NCBI GenBank assembly: GCA_947476255.1
Contig: CANJPY010000038.1
Coordinates: forward strand, 1-44,150
Length of the DNA: 44,150 bases
Origin: Chthoniobacteraceae bacterium
GTDB lineage: Bacteria; Verrucomicrobiota; Verrucomicrobiia; Chthoniobacterales; Chthoniobacteraceae
Reading direction: 5' to 3'
The notes under the pieces are model-generated. The model saw only the letters and a list, made by a program, of their open reading frames with translations. It was not told the DNA's origin and made no database searches. Below, piece after piece: positions 8,415 to 17,511 of this stretch. Made by a program: the position numbers and the translations under genes. Each line of letters opens with the position of its first letter. Position 1 is the first letter of the stretch.

Positions 8415-10808
8415 TCAGGCTGCGGCCGAAGGATTCGTCTTGTTCGGGAAGAAAGAGGGGTCGAAGGCGCGGATGATGGAATGGACATCGAGAAGGTCCG
8501 TTACATGGTTTTGAACCACAATCGAGCCGAGGATTCCATTGCCGAAAGAATGCCGTTTTTCGGTGATCACCTCGCTGACAACGTCTTCGATTTTACCCAC
8601 GACCAGTCCGACGCTTTTTCCTTTTTCGGTGTACACGACCACCTGCATGGCTTCATTTTCCGCCTCGGAAACGGCCGCAGGGGAGACTGGAAGGTGGTTC
8701 GCAATCTGGATAAGGGGAAGGATTTGCCCGCGATAACGGACGACGGGATTTCCTCCCGAGTATTCCACGGAGGAACGAGAAAACTCTTCGAGGCGGGCCA
8801 CCATGGAGAGAGGAATCGCCATCCGGGTGTTTTGGCCGACGGAAAAGAGAAGCAGGGTTTGCTTCTGCTCCTGATTCTTACGGGCCTCGGCAGCCGCGCT
8901 GTCCAAATGGTTGGTACGATCGTGGACTTCGGAAACGACGCGCGATTGCTGTGCGAGGCCCAAGACATCCAGAATCAAGGCCACTTTTCCATCGCCCATG
9001 ATGGTGGCGCCTGCAAAGCAGCCCACGCCTTTTAATTGCTTTCCGAGAGGCTTCACCACGATTTCCTGCGTATCGTTGATGTCATCCACGACAAGTCCGA
9101 ACGGATGTCCGTCTGCCTGTACCACGACGATGTTCACCTCGCGCTCTTCTTCGGTCGCGGTCCCACCGGAGCTCAGTTTGAGCTCGCGGTTGAGATAAAC
9201 GAGGGGAAGAAGTTTTCCGCGCAGGCGGTACACGGGGGCGCCATGGATAAACTCGATCTGTTCCTTTGCGGCAGCGGCCTCGAGGCGAACGAGTTCAAGG
9301 AGGCTGATTTGAGGGATGGCGAAGCGTTCGCCTCCGCTGGTCACGATGAGGGCCGGAATGATTGCAAGCGTGAGAGGAATTTTGATCTTGAGCGTTGTGC
9401 CTTTGCCCAACTGGCTTTGCAGATCCACCGTGCCGCCGATTTTTTCGATATTGGTTTTCACCACATCCATGCCCACGCCGCGGCCGGAGACATTGGTGAT
9501 TTTTTCAGCCGTGGAAAAGCCGGGCATGAAAATCAAATGCAGCCCTTCATGATCACTCATGCGCGCGGCTTGTTCGGGGCTGATGATGCCGCGCTGGATG
9601 GCCTTGGCTTTGACGCGCTCGAGGTCAATGCCGCCGCCATCATCGATGATTTCAATGTTCACCTGGCCGCCCTCGTGGAAGGCACGCATTTTGAGGACGC
9701 CTTCGGCGGCCTTGCCACGCGCTTCGCGAACCTCCGGTGTTTCAATGCCGTGGTCTACGGAGTTCCGAACGATATGGGTGAGAGGATCTTTGATGGCCTC
9801 GATGATGGTTTTATCGAGTTCCGTCTCTTTGCCCTCCATCTCGAGGCGGATTTCCTTGCCGCAACTCGCGGAAAGGTCGCGCACGACGCGAGGGAGTTTG
9901 CTCCAAATATTGCCGATGGGCTGCATGCGCGTCTTCATCGCGCTGCCTTGAAGCTCCGTCGTGATCAAATTGAGTCTTTGTGCCGTGGCGAGAAAAGCGC
10001 TGTCCTGATGCTGGCTCGTAAATTGAAGCACCTGATTGCGGGCGAGAACGAGCTCTCCGACCAAATTCATCAATTTATCAAGGAGGCTGACATCGACCCG
10101 GATTGAGCTGTCTGAGGCTGCCGACGAGCGGTGCTCCGTTGGCTCCTGCAGCACGGCGGGGGCGACTGCTGGCAGAGCGGGTTTGGGTGTCTCAACGGGT
10201 GCGACCGAAACAGGAGCGGCTTTTTGAACAACAGGGGCGACAACAGCGGGTGAGGGCGCTTCTTCTTCCTCTATAGTTTCGTCCTCATGGAGCTCCTCGG
10301 GTGCGGCGGGCGGAGTTTGCGCAGCTGGCGCTGTCGCTGCTGCTGGGGCTGGAGCTGGGGCTGGGGCTGGAGCTGGAGCTGGAGCTGGAGCTGGAGCTGG
10401 AGCTGGTGTGGCTGGTTGCGCTTCATTTGAAGAGCCATCCTTCAGCCTGTCTAAAAGTTGGATGAGTTCCGAATAATCGCGCTCTTCCGGAGCGCCTGAG
10501 GCCTCGATTTCGCCCATCATTTTTCGGACGACATCCACTGTGGCGAGGAGCGCTCCCGCGATGGCTGGATTGATGACGAGAAGCCCGTCGCGCATGCGGC
10601 TGAGCAGATTTTCTCCGACGTGGGAGACCGCTTCGAGCTGGCCATAGCCAAGGAAGCCTGCAGACCCTTTCAGGGTATGTATTGTGCGGAAGATGCTGCT
10701 GAGCGTCTCCTTGTCATGCGGATCTTTCTCAAGCTCGACTAGATCTCTTTCCAGTCGATCAAGATTCTCATGGCTTTCGATCAGAAACTCTTTGATGAGG
10801 TCATCCAT
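8415..10808 (-). CDS. cheA: Chemotaxis histidine kinase CheA
   Basis: This 797-residue kinase autophosphorylates and passes phosphate to CheY and CheB. The HPt domain (1-105) contains phospho-acceptor H44 in TIHTLKGSAG. A Pro/Ala tract (133-160) and an acidic linker (to about 230) replace a recognisable P2 domain. The dimerisation domain (about 235-300) precedes the ATPase, with N box HIVRNSVDHG (346-355), G1 DDGGGID (389-395) and G2 GRGVGMD (442-448). Two CheW-like domains follow, about 485-625 and 650-790, where classical CheA has one. Start is the ATG at 10808. Its leader contains an extended dyad at 10861-10899. Confidence 0.95.
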   Translation of the reverse strand: MDDLIKEFLIESHENLDRLERDLVELEKDPHDKETLSSIFRTIHTLKGSAGFLGYGQLEAVSHVGENLLSRMRDGLLVINPAIAGALLATVDVVRKMMGEIEASGAPEERDYSELIQLLDRLKDGSSNEAQPATPAPAPAPAPAPAPAPAPAPAPAAATAPAAQTPPAAPEELHEDETIEEEEAPSPAVVAPVVQKAAPVSVAPVETPKPALPAVAPAVLQEPTEHRSSAASDSSIRVDVSLLDKLMNLVGELVLARNQVLQFTSQHQDSAFLATAQRLNLITTELQGSAMKTRMQPIGNIWSKLPRVVRDLSASCGKEIRLEMEGKETELDKTIIEAIKDPLTHIVRNSVDHGIETPEVREARGKAAEGVLKMRAFHEGGQVNIEIIDDGGGIDLERVKAKAIQRGIISPEQAARMSDHEGLHLIFMPGFSTAEKITNVSGRGVGMDVVKTNIEKIGGTVDLQSQLGKGTTLKIKIPLTLAIIPALIVTSGGERFAIPQISLLELVRLEAAAAKEQIEFIHGAPVYRLRGKLLPLVYLNRELKLSSGGTATEEEREVNIVVVQADGHPFGLVVDDINDTQEIVVKPLGKQLKGVGCFAGATIMGDGKVALILDVLGLAQQSRVVSEVHDRTNHLDSAAAEARKNQEQKQTLLLFSVGQNTRMAIPLSMVARLEEFSRSSVEYSGGNPVVRYRGQILPLIQIANHLPVSPAAVSEAENEAMQVVVYTEKGKSVGLVVGKIEDVVSEVITEKRHSFGNGILGSIVVQNHVTDLLDVHSIIRAFDPSFFPNKTNPSAAA
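10345..10406. repeat. Hexanucleotide microsatellite (GGAGCT/GGGGCT) inside cheA
   Basis: About ten tandem 6-nt units encode the alternating Ala-Pro tract between the HPt and dimerisation domains of CheA. Units near one end are uniform GGAGCT, while the others vary as GGGGCT. Length change here would stay in frame and alter the linker. Confidence 0.85.
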
Positions 10809-10860
10809 AGAAAAGCGAGGGTTGGAGATCCTAGGGGTCTCGTTATTTGAAGCAAGTTAA

Positions 10861-10899
10861 ATATCTATGGGTCGAGTGGACCCAAGGCCTTTTAGATAT
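10861..10899 (-). promoter_or_regulatory. Extended dyad in the cheA leader
   Basis: Arms ATATCTA (10861-10867) and TAGATAT (10893-10899) enclose a second perfect pair TGGGTC (10868-10873) and GACCCA (10879-10884) around a 5-nt centre. It lies 52 nt upstream of the cheA ATG. It may be a protein operator or an RNA stem-loop; there is no T-run, so it is not a terminator. Confidence 0.4.
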
Positions 10900-10941
10900 C
10901 GAAAATGTTCTTTGAGAGGAGACTGGGGCCTTCATTTTGAC

Positions 10942-10989
10942 AAAAAAAAGCGCTCGATCTTCGGTGTTTGACGAAGTCCGAGCGCTTTT
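10942..10989 (-). terminator. Rho-independent terminator after the membrane receptor gene
   Basis: Arms GCGCTCG (10950-10956) and CGAGCGC (10979-10985), with inner CTTCG/CGAAG pairing, are followed on the minus strand by eight T (10942-10949). It lies about 30 nt after the stop of the gene at 11018 and separates that receptor from cheA. Confidence 0.88.
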
Positions 10990-11017
10990 CGAAGCGTGTC
11001 AAGGAATGCAAAAGGGG

Positions 11018-12889
11018 CTATGCGGCCTCAGGATTGGCCTGAATTTCTGGATTTTCTGGTGCTGCAGTTTCGTACTGGAAACGGGTTACCAGTTTCTGCA
11101 AGTCGTCAGCCATGCTCGAAAGTTCCAAGGCCGCCATTTGACCGTCTGTGGCGCCTTTGGCCGTTGTCTCGGCGGCAACGGCTACGCCATTGATGTTGCG
11201 AGCGATCTCGGTACCGCCTGTGGCTGCTTCGGTGACATTGTGGCTGATTTCGTTGGTCGTTGCGGTCTGCTCTTCCACGGAAGTCGCGATCATGTTCGCA
11301 ATCTCACTAATGTGTGTAATGACCCCGGTGATTTGGGCGATGGCCTCGACCGCCCCCTTTGTGTCGCCCTGTATGGCTTCAATTTTGAGGCTGATGTCCT
11401 CCGCCGCGGAGGTGGTTGCCTTGGCGAGTTCTTTTACTTCGTTGGCAACGACTGCGAATCCTTTGCCAGACTCTCCCGCACGTGCTGCTTCGATGGTTGC
11501 ATTGAGCGCAAGCAGGTTGGTTTGTTGAGCGATGGAGGTGATCAATTTGATGACGTTACCAATCTCGGCACTGGAATCCCCAAGCTTCAAAATGATCTGG
11601 TTGGTAGTCCCTGCGATCTGGACTGCGTCACTCGCGACTTTGGCCGCTTCCACAGCGTTAGTCGCTATTTCGTTGATGCTTGCTGACATCTCCTCGGCGC
11701 CTGCCGCGACCGTTTGAAGATTGCGAGACACCTCCTCGGCGGCAGCTCCGACCGTGGTGGACTGGCTTGCGGTCTGTTCCGCCGCCGCGCTCATGTCCGT
11801 ACTCACCGTGGATAATTGTCCCGAGGCGACAGAGAGCTGCGCGCTCGCCCGAGCGAAGGATTCGATGCTTTGGCGGAACGATTCGAGGAGAAGTTTGAGA
11901 CCCTCGCCGACTTGTCCGATGGCATCGTCCCCGTGGACAGTGACGGGTTGAGTGAGGTCGCCGGCGGCCGCGGCTTTGACCGTTCTAAGCAAAGCCTGGG
12001 CTTTCTGCTGCAGCAGAGCGGCTTCTTCCTTCTCTTTAAGAGCCTTCTTTTGATTTTCAGCCACAGTCTTCCAGTCGACGACTTCTTCCAGAAGAACGGA
12101 GCGAATGGACCCGACCATTTGATTTACAGAACGGGCCATGTGACCGATTTCATCGTCTGTTTCCTGGGGCAGGCTTTGGCGGAAATCCCCCTGGGCGACG
12201 GAATCAAGCACTTGGGCGGTTCGCTGCATGGTCGCGATGATGCTCGCAGAAACGGCGCGCGAGAGGAGAATGACAACGACGATCAAAACGACCAAGCCCG
12301 CGACGAGAAGTCCCTTGGCCTGGGAAATGATCTGTGACACGGAAGTTTCCTCGTTTTTGGTGAACTTGTCGGCGCTTTCGACAAGTTTCAAGATAGCCGC
12401 CAGATGCTTTGTGTAGAGGGGTTGCATGGTTTCAGAGAAGACCTTCAGAGCCTTTTCTTTATCGCCCGCCGCGAGTGCTGGATTGAACTGTGTGTCTCGC
12501 GCTTGGAAAAATTCCAGTGCAGGCCCCCGCGCTTCATCGAGAAGGAGTTTTTTCATCCCAGCGTCGGGAAGATTCGTTTCCCAGTGACTGCAGCGTGCAT
12601 TGAACTCCTTTTGGAGGGTTTCGCCCTTTTCAATCAGAGTTGCGATGGCGCCTGGAGCGGTTGTGTTTAAACACTCAAGCGCCACCGTGTAGGATTCAAG
12701 GATGTAGGCAGGGGGAGGAAGGATGTCAGCCTGAAGATCCTTACCTTTGATGATCAGTTCGTAATGCGGGCCGTTTACCTTAACATTCTGCATTGTGGCG
12801 ATAGCGGCAAAGCCGAATAGCAAGGCGCCACTAGCGAAGAGAAGAATCAACAAGTTGAACTTACCCTTGAGAGAAAGATTTTTAAGCAT
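11018..12889 (-). CDS. Transmembrane methyl-accepting chemotaxis protein
   Basis: This 623-residue receptor has TM1 at about 9-31, a helical periplasmic domain of about 160 residues (32-190) and TM2 at about 193-210. A first HAMP domain (about 211-265) and a second HAMP-like segment (about 300-345) precede the signalling domain. The periplasmic part contains [13 protein letters not shown] (54-66), a motif I associate with helical ligand-binding MCPs but cannot tie to a ligand. The hairpin tip carries [16 protein letters not shown] and [13 protein letters not shown]. The C-terminus ([11 protein letters not shown]) is not a CheR-tether pentapeptide. It is terminated before cheA by the hairpin at 10942-10989, so cheA probably has its own promoter. 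Confidence 0.93.
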   Translation of the reverse strand: MLKNLSLKGKFNLLILLFASGALLFGFAAIATMQNVKVNGPHYELIIKGKDLQADILPPPAYILESYTVALECLNTTAPGAIATLIEKGETLQKEFNARCSHWETNLPDAGMKKLLLDEARGPALEFFQARDTQFNPALAAGDKEKALKVFSETMQPLYTKHLAAILKLVESADKFTKNEETSVSQIISQAKGLLVAGLVVLIVVVILLSRAVSASIIATMQRTAQVLDSVAQGDFRQSLPQETDDEIGHMARSVNQMVGSIRSVLLEEVVDWKTVAENQKKALKEKEEAALLQQKAQALLRTVKAAAAGDLTQPVTVHGDDAIGQVGEGLKLLLESFRQSIESFARASAQLSVASGQLSTVSTDMSAAAEQTASQSTTVGAAAEEVSRNLQTVAAGAEEMSASINEIATNAVEAAKVASDAVQIAGTTNQIILKLGDSSAEIGNVIKLITSIAQQTNLLALNATIEAARAGESGKGFAVVANEVKELAKATTSAAEDISLKIEAIQGDTKGAVEAIAQITGVITHISEIANMIATSVEEQTATTNEISHNVTEAATGGTEIARNINGVAVAAETTAKGATDGQMAALELSSMADDLQKLVTRFQYETAAPENPEIQANPEAA

Positions 12890-13106
12890 GGTCGTAGAAG
12901 AGGCTGCGTTAAAGGGGGGACGCTACCGCAACTTTAGTAAATGGTATTCAATGTTGGATCAAGCAAGGCAAAATTTGCTTTTACGGCGTAACAACGGCTT
13001 CTGTTGGGGGCCCGCAGCTAGTGTTCGATGGCTTTGTGATGAACTTCTATTGCGAAAGCGGCGGAATTTTATTTTCAACCCTTTCCCGATCTCCCCTGAA
13101 GCGTCT

Positions 13107-13128
13107 AAGGTGAAAGCCAAGTCACCTT
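13107..13128 (+). promoter_or_regulatory. Stem-loop immediately upstream of the IMPase-like gene
   Basis: Arms AAGGTGA (13107-13113) and TCACCTT (13122-13128) flank an 8-nt loop. They are followed by TTGTTTTG and, 10 nt later, the ATG at 13139. It looks terminator-like but sits at the start codon, so it could be a leader structure. The rest of 12890-13138 shows no clear promoter. Confidence 0.35.
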
Positions 13129-13138
13129 TTGTTTTGTC

Positions 13139-13906
13139 ATGACAGCATCCAATCCTTCTTCGTCGCCTCTTGCCGTTGCCATCGCCGCTGCCCGGGCCGC
13201 GGGGGATCTTATTCGCCCTCAGTTTGGACGTCCTTTGGATGTCGCCCAGATGTTGGCGCACGACATCAAGCTGGATCTGGATGTGCAGTCGCAGGAGTTG
13301 ATCACATCCACTTTGTTGGAAGCATTCCCATCCCATGCGATTTACGGAGAGGAGGGCATTGCCGGGGATCAGACAAGCGACTGGCAGTGGATCGTGGATC
13401 CGATTGACGGGACCGTAAACTTTTTCTATTCGATTCCGCACTTCTGTATCTCGATCGCCTTGCGCCACAAAGGGGAGATTGTTTTGGGGGTGATCTATGA
13501 CCCTATGCGCGACGAGCTTTGGGAGGTGGAGAAAGGGGGGGCGCCGAAGTTAAATGGAAAACCTTTTCAGGTGAGTCAGAGGACATTGCTTTCCGATGCA
13601 GTGGTGAGCGTGGGGATGTCCAAGTCGCCAGATGTGGCAATGCAGGCGACGGTGCTTTTGGAAAAATATGTGCGGCGGGCGCGGAAATGCCGTCTCATGG
13701 GGAGTGCGGCGCTCGACCTGGCTTACGTTGCGTGCGGGCGTCTGGATGCCTACATTGAGCAGTCTGTGAGCCTGTGGGATGTCGCCGCGGGCCAGATTCT
13801 GGTGGAGGCTGCCGGGGGGCGTTTTCAAGCGGTTCCGCGGGCTGACAATCCGGACAAGATCAGTGTGCGCGCGTGGAACGGGATCATCGATTTGAGTGTC
13901 GAATGA
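13139..13906 (+). CDS. Inositol monophosphatase family protein
   Basis: This 255-residue Mg-dependent sugar/inositol phosphate phosphatase shows the family metal site: GEEG around residue 71, WIVDPIDGTVNF (about 83-94) and LWDVAAGQILVEAAGG near the C-terminus. Length and motif order fit the IMPase/SuhB family. The true substrate cannot be read from sequence; inositol-1-phosphate, another sugar phosphate or PAP are all handled by members of this fold. The stop overlaps the ispF start (ATGA, 13903-13906), so the two genes are translationally coupled. Confidence 0.9.
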   Translation: MTASNPSSSPLAVAIAAARAAGDLIRPQFGRPLDVAQMLAHDIKLDLDVQSQELITSTLLEAFPSHAIYGEEGIAGDQTSDWQWIVDPIDGTVNFFYSIPHFCISIALRHKGEIVLGVIYDPMRDELWEVEKGGAPKLNGKPFQVSQRTLLSDAVVSVGMSKSPDVAMQATVLLEKYVRRARKCRLMGSAALDLAYVACGRLDAYIEQSVSLWDVAAGQILVEAAGGRFQAVPRADNPDKISVRAWNGIIDLSVE

Positions 13907-14421
13907 GCGCCGCGGTTTCATCCATGCTGCCTTTGACCGGGCTGGGTTATGATGTGCACCGGTTTGCTGAGGGACGGCCGTTGATTTTGGGGGGCGTGGA
14001 AATTCCCTCTGCGAGGGGATTGGACGGGCATTCGGATGCGGATGTGCTGTGCCACGCGATTGCGGATGCGATTTTGGGATCTGTGGGGGAAAAAGACATC
14101 GGGTTTCATTTTCCCAATACGGACGCGTCGATAAAGGGGATCAGTTCCCTTGAGTTGCTGAGGAGGGTGATGGTTATTCTAAGGACCCATCAGGGGCGGT
14201 TGGTGAACATTGATTCCACGCTTGTGGCGGAGGCTCCGAAAATAAACCCGCATGTCGAGTCGATGAGGCGCTGCCTTTCGGAGGTGCTCGGGATCGCGCC
14301 CGCGCGCATCGGGATCAAGGCCACCACCAATGAAAGGATGGGATTTGTGGGGCGAGAAGAGGGGATAGCCGCTCTTGCTGTGGCGATGGTTTTGATTCCG
14401 GAACCAACAAATCCCGATTGA
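13903..14421 (+). CDS. ispF: 2-C-methyl-D-erythritol 2,4-cyclodiphosphate synthase IspF
   Basis: This 172-residue enzyme of the non-mevalonate isoprenoid pathway forms the cyclic diphosphate intermediate in the cytoplasm. Metal ligands sit in GYDVHRF near residue 17. The signature LDGHSDADVLCHAIADAILG and then GEKDIGFHFPNTD follow. TTNERMGFVGREEGIAALAV near the C-terminus is also typical. I chose the ATG at 13903, which overlaps the upstream stop. The later ATG giving MLPLTGLGYD is possible and closer to the usual family length of about 158. Confidence 0.95.
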   Translation: MSAAVSSMLPLTGLGYDVHRFAEGRPLILGGVEIPSARGLDGHSDADVLCHAIADAILGSVGEKDIGFHFPNTDASIKGISSLELLRRVMVILRTHQGRLVNIDSTLVAEAPKINPHVESMRRCLSEVLGIAPARIGIKATTNERMGFVGREEGIAALAVAMVLIPEPTNPD

Positions 14422-14494
14422 GTGTTGTCGCAGTGCGATGAGATAAAGGGAGTCTTTATTGTCACGCTGCGAGCTGCGAAACCTTTTTGTGACC

Positions 14495-15895
14495 ATGTCC
14501 GTACAACTGTTTAACACCGCCACCCGGTCTCTTGAGCCATTCAAGCCCCTTGATCCTCTGGGGCTGCAGGTGAAGATGTATACGTGCGGGCCGACGGTTT
14601 ATAATTTCGCCCACATTGGAAATTTCAGGGCGTACATGTTTGAGGATGTGTTGCAGCGTCATCTCGAAGCTCGCGGCTTTGTGGTGGAGAGGGTCATGAA
14701 TCTGACGGACGTGGATGACAAAACCATTGCGGGGTGCAAGAGCTGCGGGGTGCCTCTGGGAGATTTCACGGCCAAGTTCAAGGCGGCTTTCTTCGAGGAT
14801 TTAAAAGCGTTGCGGATCAAACCCGCGGCCCATTACCCGGCGGCGACGGCCCCTGAGTATATCGCCCGGATGATTTTGATGATTGAAAACCTGCAGGCGC
14901 AGGGGATTGCGTATCAGGCTGAGGACGGGTCTGTGTACTTCCGGATTTCCAAGTTTCCACGTTACGGGCAGCTTGCGCATCTGAATTTGGAGGAATTGCG
15001 ACCGTCTGGCCGGATTCAAAACGACGAATACGAGAAGGAGGCGATTGGTGATTTTGCGCTGTGGAAGGCGTGGAATGCGAATGACGGTGAGGTGTGGTGG
15101 GAAAGTCCGTGGGGGAAGGGGCGGCCTGGGTGGCACATTGAATGCAGCGCGATGGCGACGGCGCTGCTGGGGCCTGAGTTGGATATTCACTGCGGCGGCG
15201 TGGATAATATCTTTCCCCATCACGAGGCGGAAATTGCGCAGTCTGAATGTTATACGGGGCGGCATTTTTCGCGTTACTGGCTGCATTGCGCGCATTTGAT
15301 GGTGGAAGGGCAAAAAATGGCAAAGTCCGCGGGGAATTTTTACACCCTGCGTGATTTGTTGGAGAAGGGCTACACGGGGCGTGAAATCCGGTATGTTCTT
15401 CTGAGCGTGCATTACCGGTTGCCGTTGAATTTTACGCTGAGCGGGTTGGATGCGGCGCGTACGGCGTTGGTGCGGATTGATGCGTGGGTGGAACGGCTGC
15501 GGGTGTTGGCGGGGGAGAAGACCGTGCCTGCGGGCGCTACGCTGCCGGCGTGTGAGCGGTTTTTGGAAGCTTTGGACGACGACTTGAATATTTCCGGAGC
15601 GTTGGGGCACCTGTTCGATTGGATTCGCGAGTCCAACCGGGCGATGGATGCGAACGAAGTGTCCGCGGAAGACGCTGCAAAGACGCTGTCTGACTTTGCG
15701 ATACTGAACTCGATTCTGGCACTGGAAGCCGACAAAGCAGCCATTCCCGAGGCTGTGCAACTGTTGGTGGAGGAGCGTCAGGCTGCGAGGGAAGCCCGGC
15801 AGTGGGGGCGCTCCGATGAGCTCCGAGACGCCCTTGCAGCCTTGGGGTGGCAGGTGAAGGACACCAAACAAGGGCCTCAAATTACCCGGATTTAG
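14495..15895 (+). CDS. cysS: Cysteinyl-tRNA synthetase
   Basis: This 466-residue class I aminoacyl-tRNA synthetase charges tRNA-Cys. The zinc/cysteine site includes C31 in YTCGPTVY, WHIECSAM and HHEAEIAQ. The HIGH motif appears as HIGN (40-43) and the KMSKS loop as KMAKS. The C-terminal helical anticodon-binding region is present to the end (QGPQITRI), so the gene is complete. I chose the ATG at 14495 (SVQLFNTAT). An in-frame TTG at 14459 would add 12 residues with no family resemblance. It lies 73 nt after ispF. Confidence 0.96.
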   Translation: MSVQLFNTATRSLEPFKPLDPLGLQVKMYTCGPTVYNFAHIGNFRAYMFEDVLQRHLEARGFVVERVMNLTDVDDKTIAGCKSCGVPLGDFTAKFKAAFFEDLKALRIKPAAHYPAATAPEYIARMILMIENLQAQGIAYQAEDGSVYFRISKFPRYGQLAHLNLEELRPSGRIQNDEYEKEAIGDFALWKAWNANDGEVWWESPWGKGRPGWHIECSAMATALLGPELDIHCGGVDNIFPHHEAEIAQSECYTGRHFSRYWLHCAHLMVEGQKMAKSAGNFYTLRDLLEKGYTGREIRYVLLSVHYRLPLNFTLSGLDAARTALVRIDAWVERLRVLAGEKTVPAGATLPACERFLEALDDDLNISGALGHLFDWIRESNRAMDANEVSAEDAAKTLSDFAILNSILALEADKAAIPEAVQLLVEERQAAREARQWGRSDELRDALAALGWQVKDTKQGPQITRI

Positions 15896-15980
15896 GGAAG
15901 AAGCGGTTTTCGCGTGTTATTTTACAAACATTTGGCAAAGTTTTTCCCTTTCCCCGCAATCCAGTCCGCACCCCATTAAG

Positions 15981-16670
15981 ATGTCCGCTCTTTACAGTCC
16001 CGAGGCTTATTTAGATTTGCAGCACTCCGAGCATCGCATGCTTTTTGAGAGTGCGGTGAATGCATGGGACGCGCTGGCGCAGATTAGCAGCTACCTGCAA
16101 TTCCGGCTGAAGCCGGGGATCCATGGGCGGTTGATTGGGAAGCCGTTTATCAGCGGGGCGGTTTTTATTGGGGCGGGGACGGAGGTGGAGCAAGGAGCGA
16201 TGATCAAGGGCCCTGCATGGATTGGGGAGGGGTGTGAAATTCGCAACGGTTGTTACATTCGCGAGAATGTGATTGTGGGGTCCGGGTGTGTGTTGGGGAA
16301 TTCGTGTGAGTTTAAAAACTCGATCATTTTTGATGAGGCGCAGGTGCCGCACTTCAACTACGTGGGAGATTCCATTCTCGGTTTTCGTGCGCACCTTGGG
16401 GCGGGAGTGATTCTTTCGAACGTCCGCTTGGATCATGCCGAAGTTGTTGTTCCCAAAGATAATGGAGGCTACATGCCCACGGGCTTGCGGAAATTTGGAG
16501 CCATTATCGGCGACCGTGCCGAAGTGGGTTGCAATTCTGTATTGAACCCGGGTTCGATTATTGGAAGAAACTCCGTGATCTATCCCGGAACGCAATGGAG
16601 GGGTGTTCTTCCCGCCAACTCGACTGTAAAAACGATTCAAACGCAGCAGGTCGTGGAGCGCCGCTCCTAG
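15981..16670 (+). CDS. Left-handed beta-helix acyl/nucleotidyl-transferase-like protein
   Basis: This 229-residue protein has hexapeptide repeats of the left-handed parallel beta-helix type from about residue 50 to 205 (for example FIGAGTEVEQGAMI, CVLGNSCEFKNSII, VGCNSVLNPGSIIGRNSVIYPG). It resembles the C-terminal acetyltransferase half of GlmU, but the pyrophosphorylase half is absent. The first 45 residues are helical. It may acetylate a sugar amine in envelope precursor synthesis; that is inference. It lies 85 nt after cysS and 31 nt before the TPR gene. No Shine-Dalgarno motif is seen. Confidence 0.8.
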   Translation: MSALYSPEAYLDLQHSEHRMLFESAVNAWDALAQISSYLQFRLKPGIHGRLIGKPFISGAVFIGAGTEVEQGAMIKGPAWIGEGCEIRNGCYIRENVIVGSGCVLGNSCEFKNSIIFDEAQVPHFNYVGDSILGFRAHLGAGVILSNVRLDHAEVVVPKDNGGYMPTGLRKFGAIIGDRAEVGCNSVLNPGSIIGRNSVIYPGTQWRGVLPANSTVKTIQTQQVVERRS

Positions 16671-16701
16671 TTTCCCGATTCCTAACTTATCCTTCCCCGC
16701 C

Positions 16702-17421
16702 ATGTCTTTGCCCTCTTCCTCTCCAGCTCCCCAAGCAGACGCTCACGGATTTGATCCGCTTGCTTTTTGGATTCAATACCGCGGTGCCATTCGTGCCACG
16801 GGAGCCCTGCTTCTCGCCGCGATGGTGGTCTATGCGGTGACAGAATGGACAGGCTACCAGAAACGGCAAGCTGCGGCGGAGGCTTTTGCGGTGGCAAAAA
16901 CGCCCGAGGAACTGGCGAAATTTATGAGGGAGCACGCGGGGATGGCTCTGGCGGGGAATGCCACAATGCTTCTCGCTGGAAAACAGCGTGAGGAGGGTAA
17001 GATCGAAGAGGCAGTAAAAACGTTGAATGCTTTTCTGAAGGATTACCCCAAACATCCGATGCTGGGAGCAGCGCACCTGGCGCTCGCTTCGATTCTGGAG
17101 CAGCAGGGAAAACAGGATGAGGCTCTTTCGGCTTACAGGCGTCTGACGGCGACAGACCCTCGTGGAATGGCGGCTCCAGTGGCGCTTCTGCGTTCCGCTC
17201 GTATTTACAAATTGCAGAATAAAAACGAGGAGGCGAAGGCGATGTACGAGAGTTTGCAAAGCCAGTTTCCGAAGTCTTCTTTTGCGAACGAAGCACTGCT
17301 GGAGGGGCAGCAACTCGCTGCGCCCGTGGAGACACCGGTCGCGGATCCAGCCGCGGTTTTGCCTGCGCCTGCGCCTGCGCCTGCAGCGGCTCCAGCTCCA
17401 GCTCCAGAGGGGGCCAAATAG
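16702..17421 (+). CDS. Membrane-anchored tetratricopeptide repeat protein
   Basis: This 239-residue protein has a short N-terminal segment, one transmembrane helix (about 32-49) and then TPR-like helices from about 65 to 195 (for example GKIEEAVKTLNAFLKDYPKHP and GKQDEALSAYRRL, two adjacent repeats). A Pro/Ala tail from about 205 ends in PEGAK. Topology and size resemble YfgM-type proteins, which hold unfolded chains at the membrane; the similarity is architectural only. The tail is encoded by a short repetitive tract. It is the last gene of the plus-strand run. Confidence 0.78.
   Translation: MSLPSSSPAPQADAHGFDPLAFWIQYRGAIRATGALLLAAMVVYAVTEWTGYQKRQAAAEAFAVAKTPEELAKFMREHAGMALAGNATMLLAGKQREEGKIEEAVKTLNAFLKDYPKHPMLGAAHLALASILEQQGKQDEALSAYRRLTATDPRGMAAPVALLRSARIYKLQNKNEEAKAMYESLQSQFPKSSFANEALLEGQQLAAPVETPVADPAAVLPAPAPAPAAAPAPAPEGAK
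17361..17412. repeat. GCGCCT/GCTCCA tandem tract encoding a Pro-Ala tail
   Basis: Hexanucleotide units with phase shifts between GCGCCT and GCTCCA encode alternating Pro-Ala at the C-terminus of the TPR protein. This is the second Ala-Pro microsatellite in the window after the one in cheA. Confidence 0.75.
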
Positions 17422-17466
17422 AAGTTTGTTTGAAACGCCTAGGCTCCGTTTTTGAGCCCGTCGACT

Positions 17467-17496
17467 CTCCAGCGGACCGTCGGTGGTGCGCTGGAG
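17467..17496. terminator. Hairpin between convergent genes
   Basis: Arms CTCCAGCG (17467-17474) and CGCTGGAG (17489-17496) are perfect over 8 bp with a 14-nt loop. They lie between the stops of the TPR gene and the isomerase-like gene. No T-run follows on either strand, so termination is likely weak or factor-aided. Confidence 0.4.
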
Positions 17497-17511
17497 GCTG
17501 AACGCTCCGGG

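Noticed and set aside
9036..10106. 356-codon open frame on the plus strand inside cheA
   Set aside because: It lies fully antisense to a gene with all CheA motifs. The translation has no recognisable domain and arises from the GC-biased codon positions of cheA.
12959..13468. 169-codon minus-strand frame across the IMPase-like gene start
   Set aside because: It overlaps the start of a well-supported plus-strand enzyme and has no recognisable domain.
14801..15880. 359-codon open frame on the minus strand inside cysS
   Set aside because: It is antisense to an unambiguous CysRS, and its Pro/Arg/His/Gln-rich composition is typical of a shadow frame.
16011..16703. 230-codon minus-strand frame opposite the beta-helix protein
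   Set aside because: It is antisense to a clear hexapeptide-repeat protein and shows no domain of its own.
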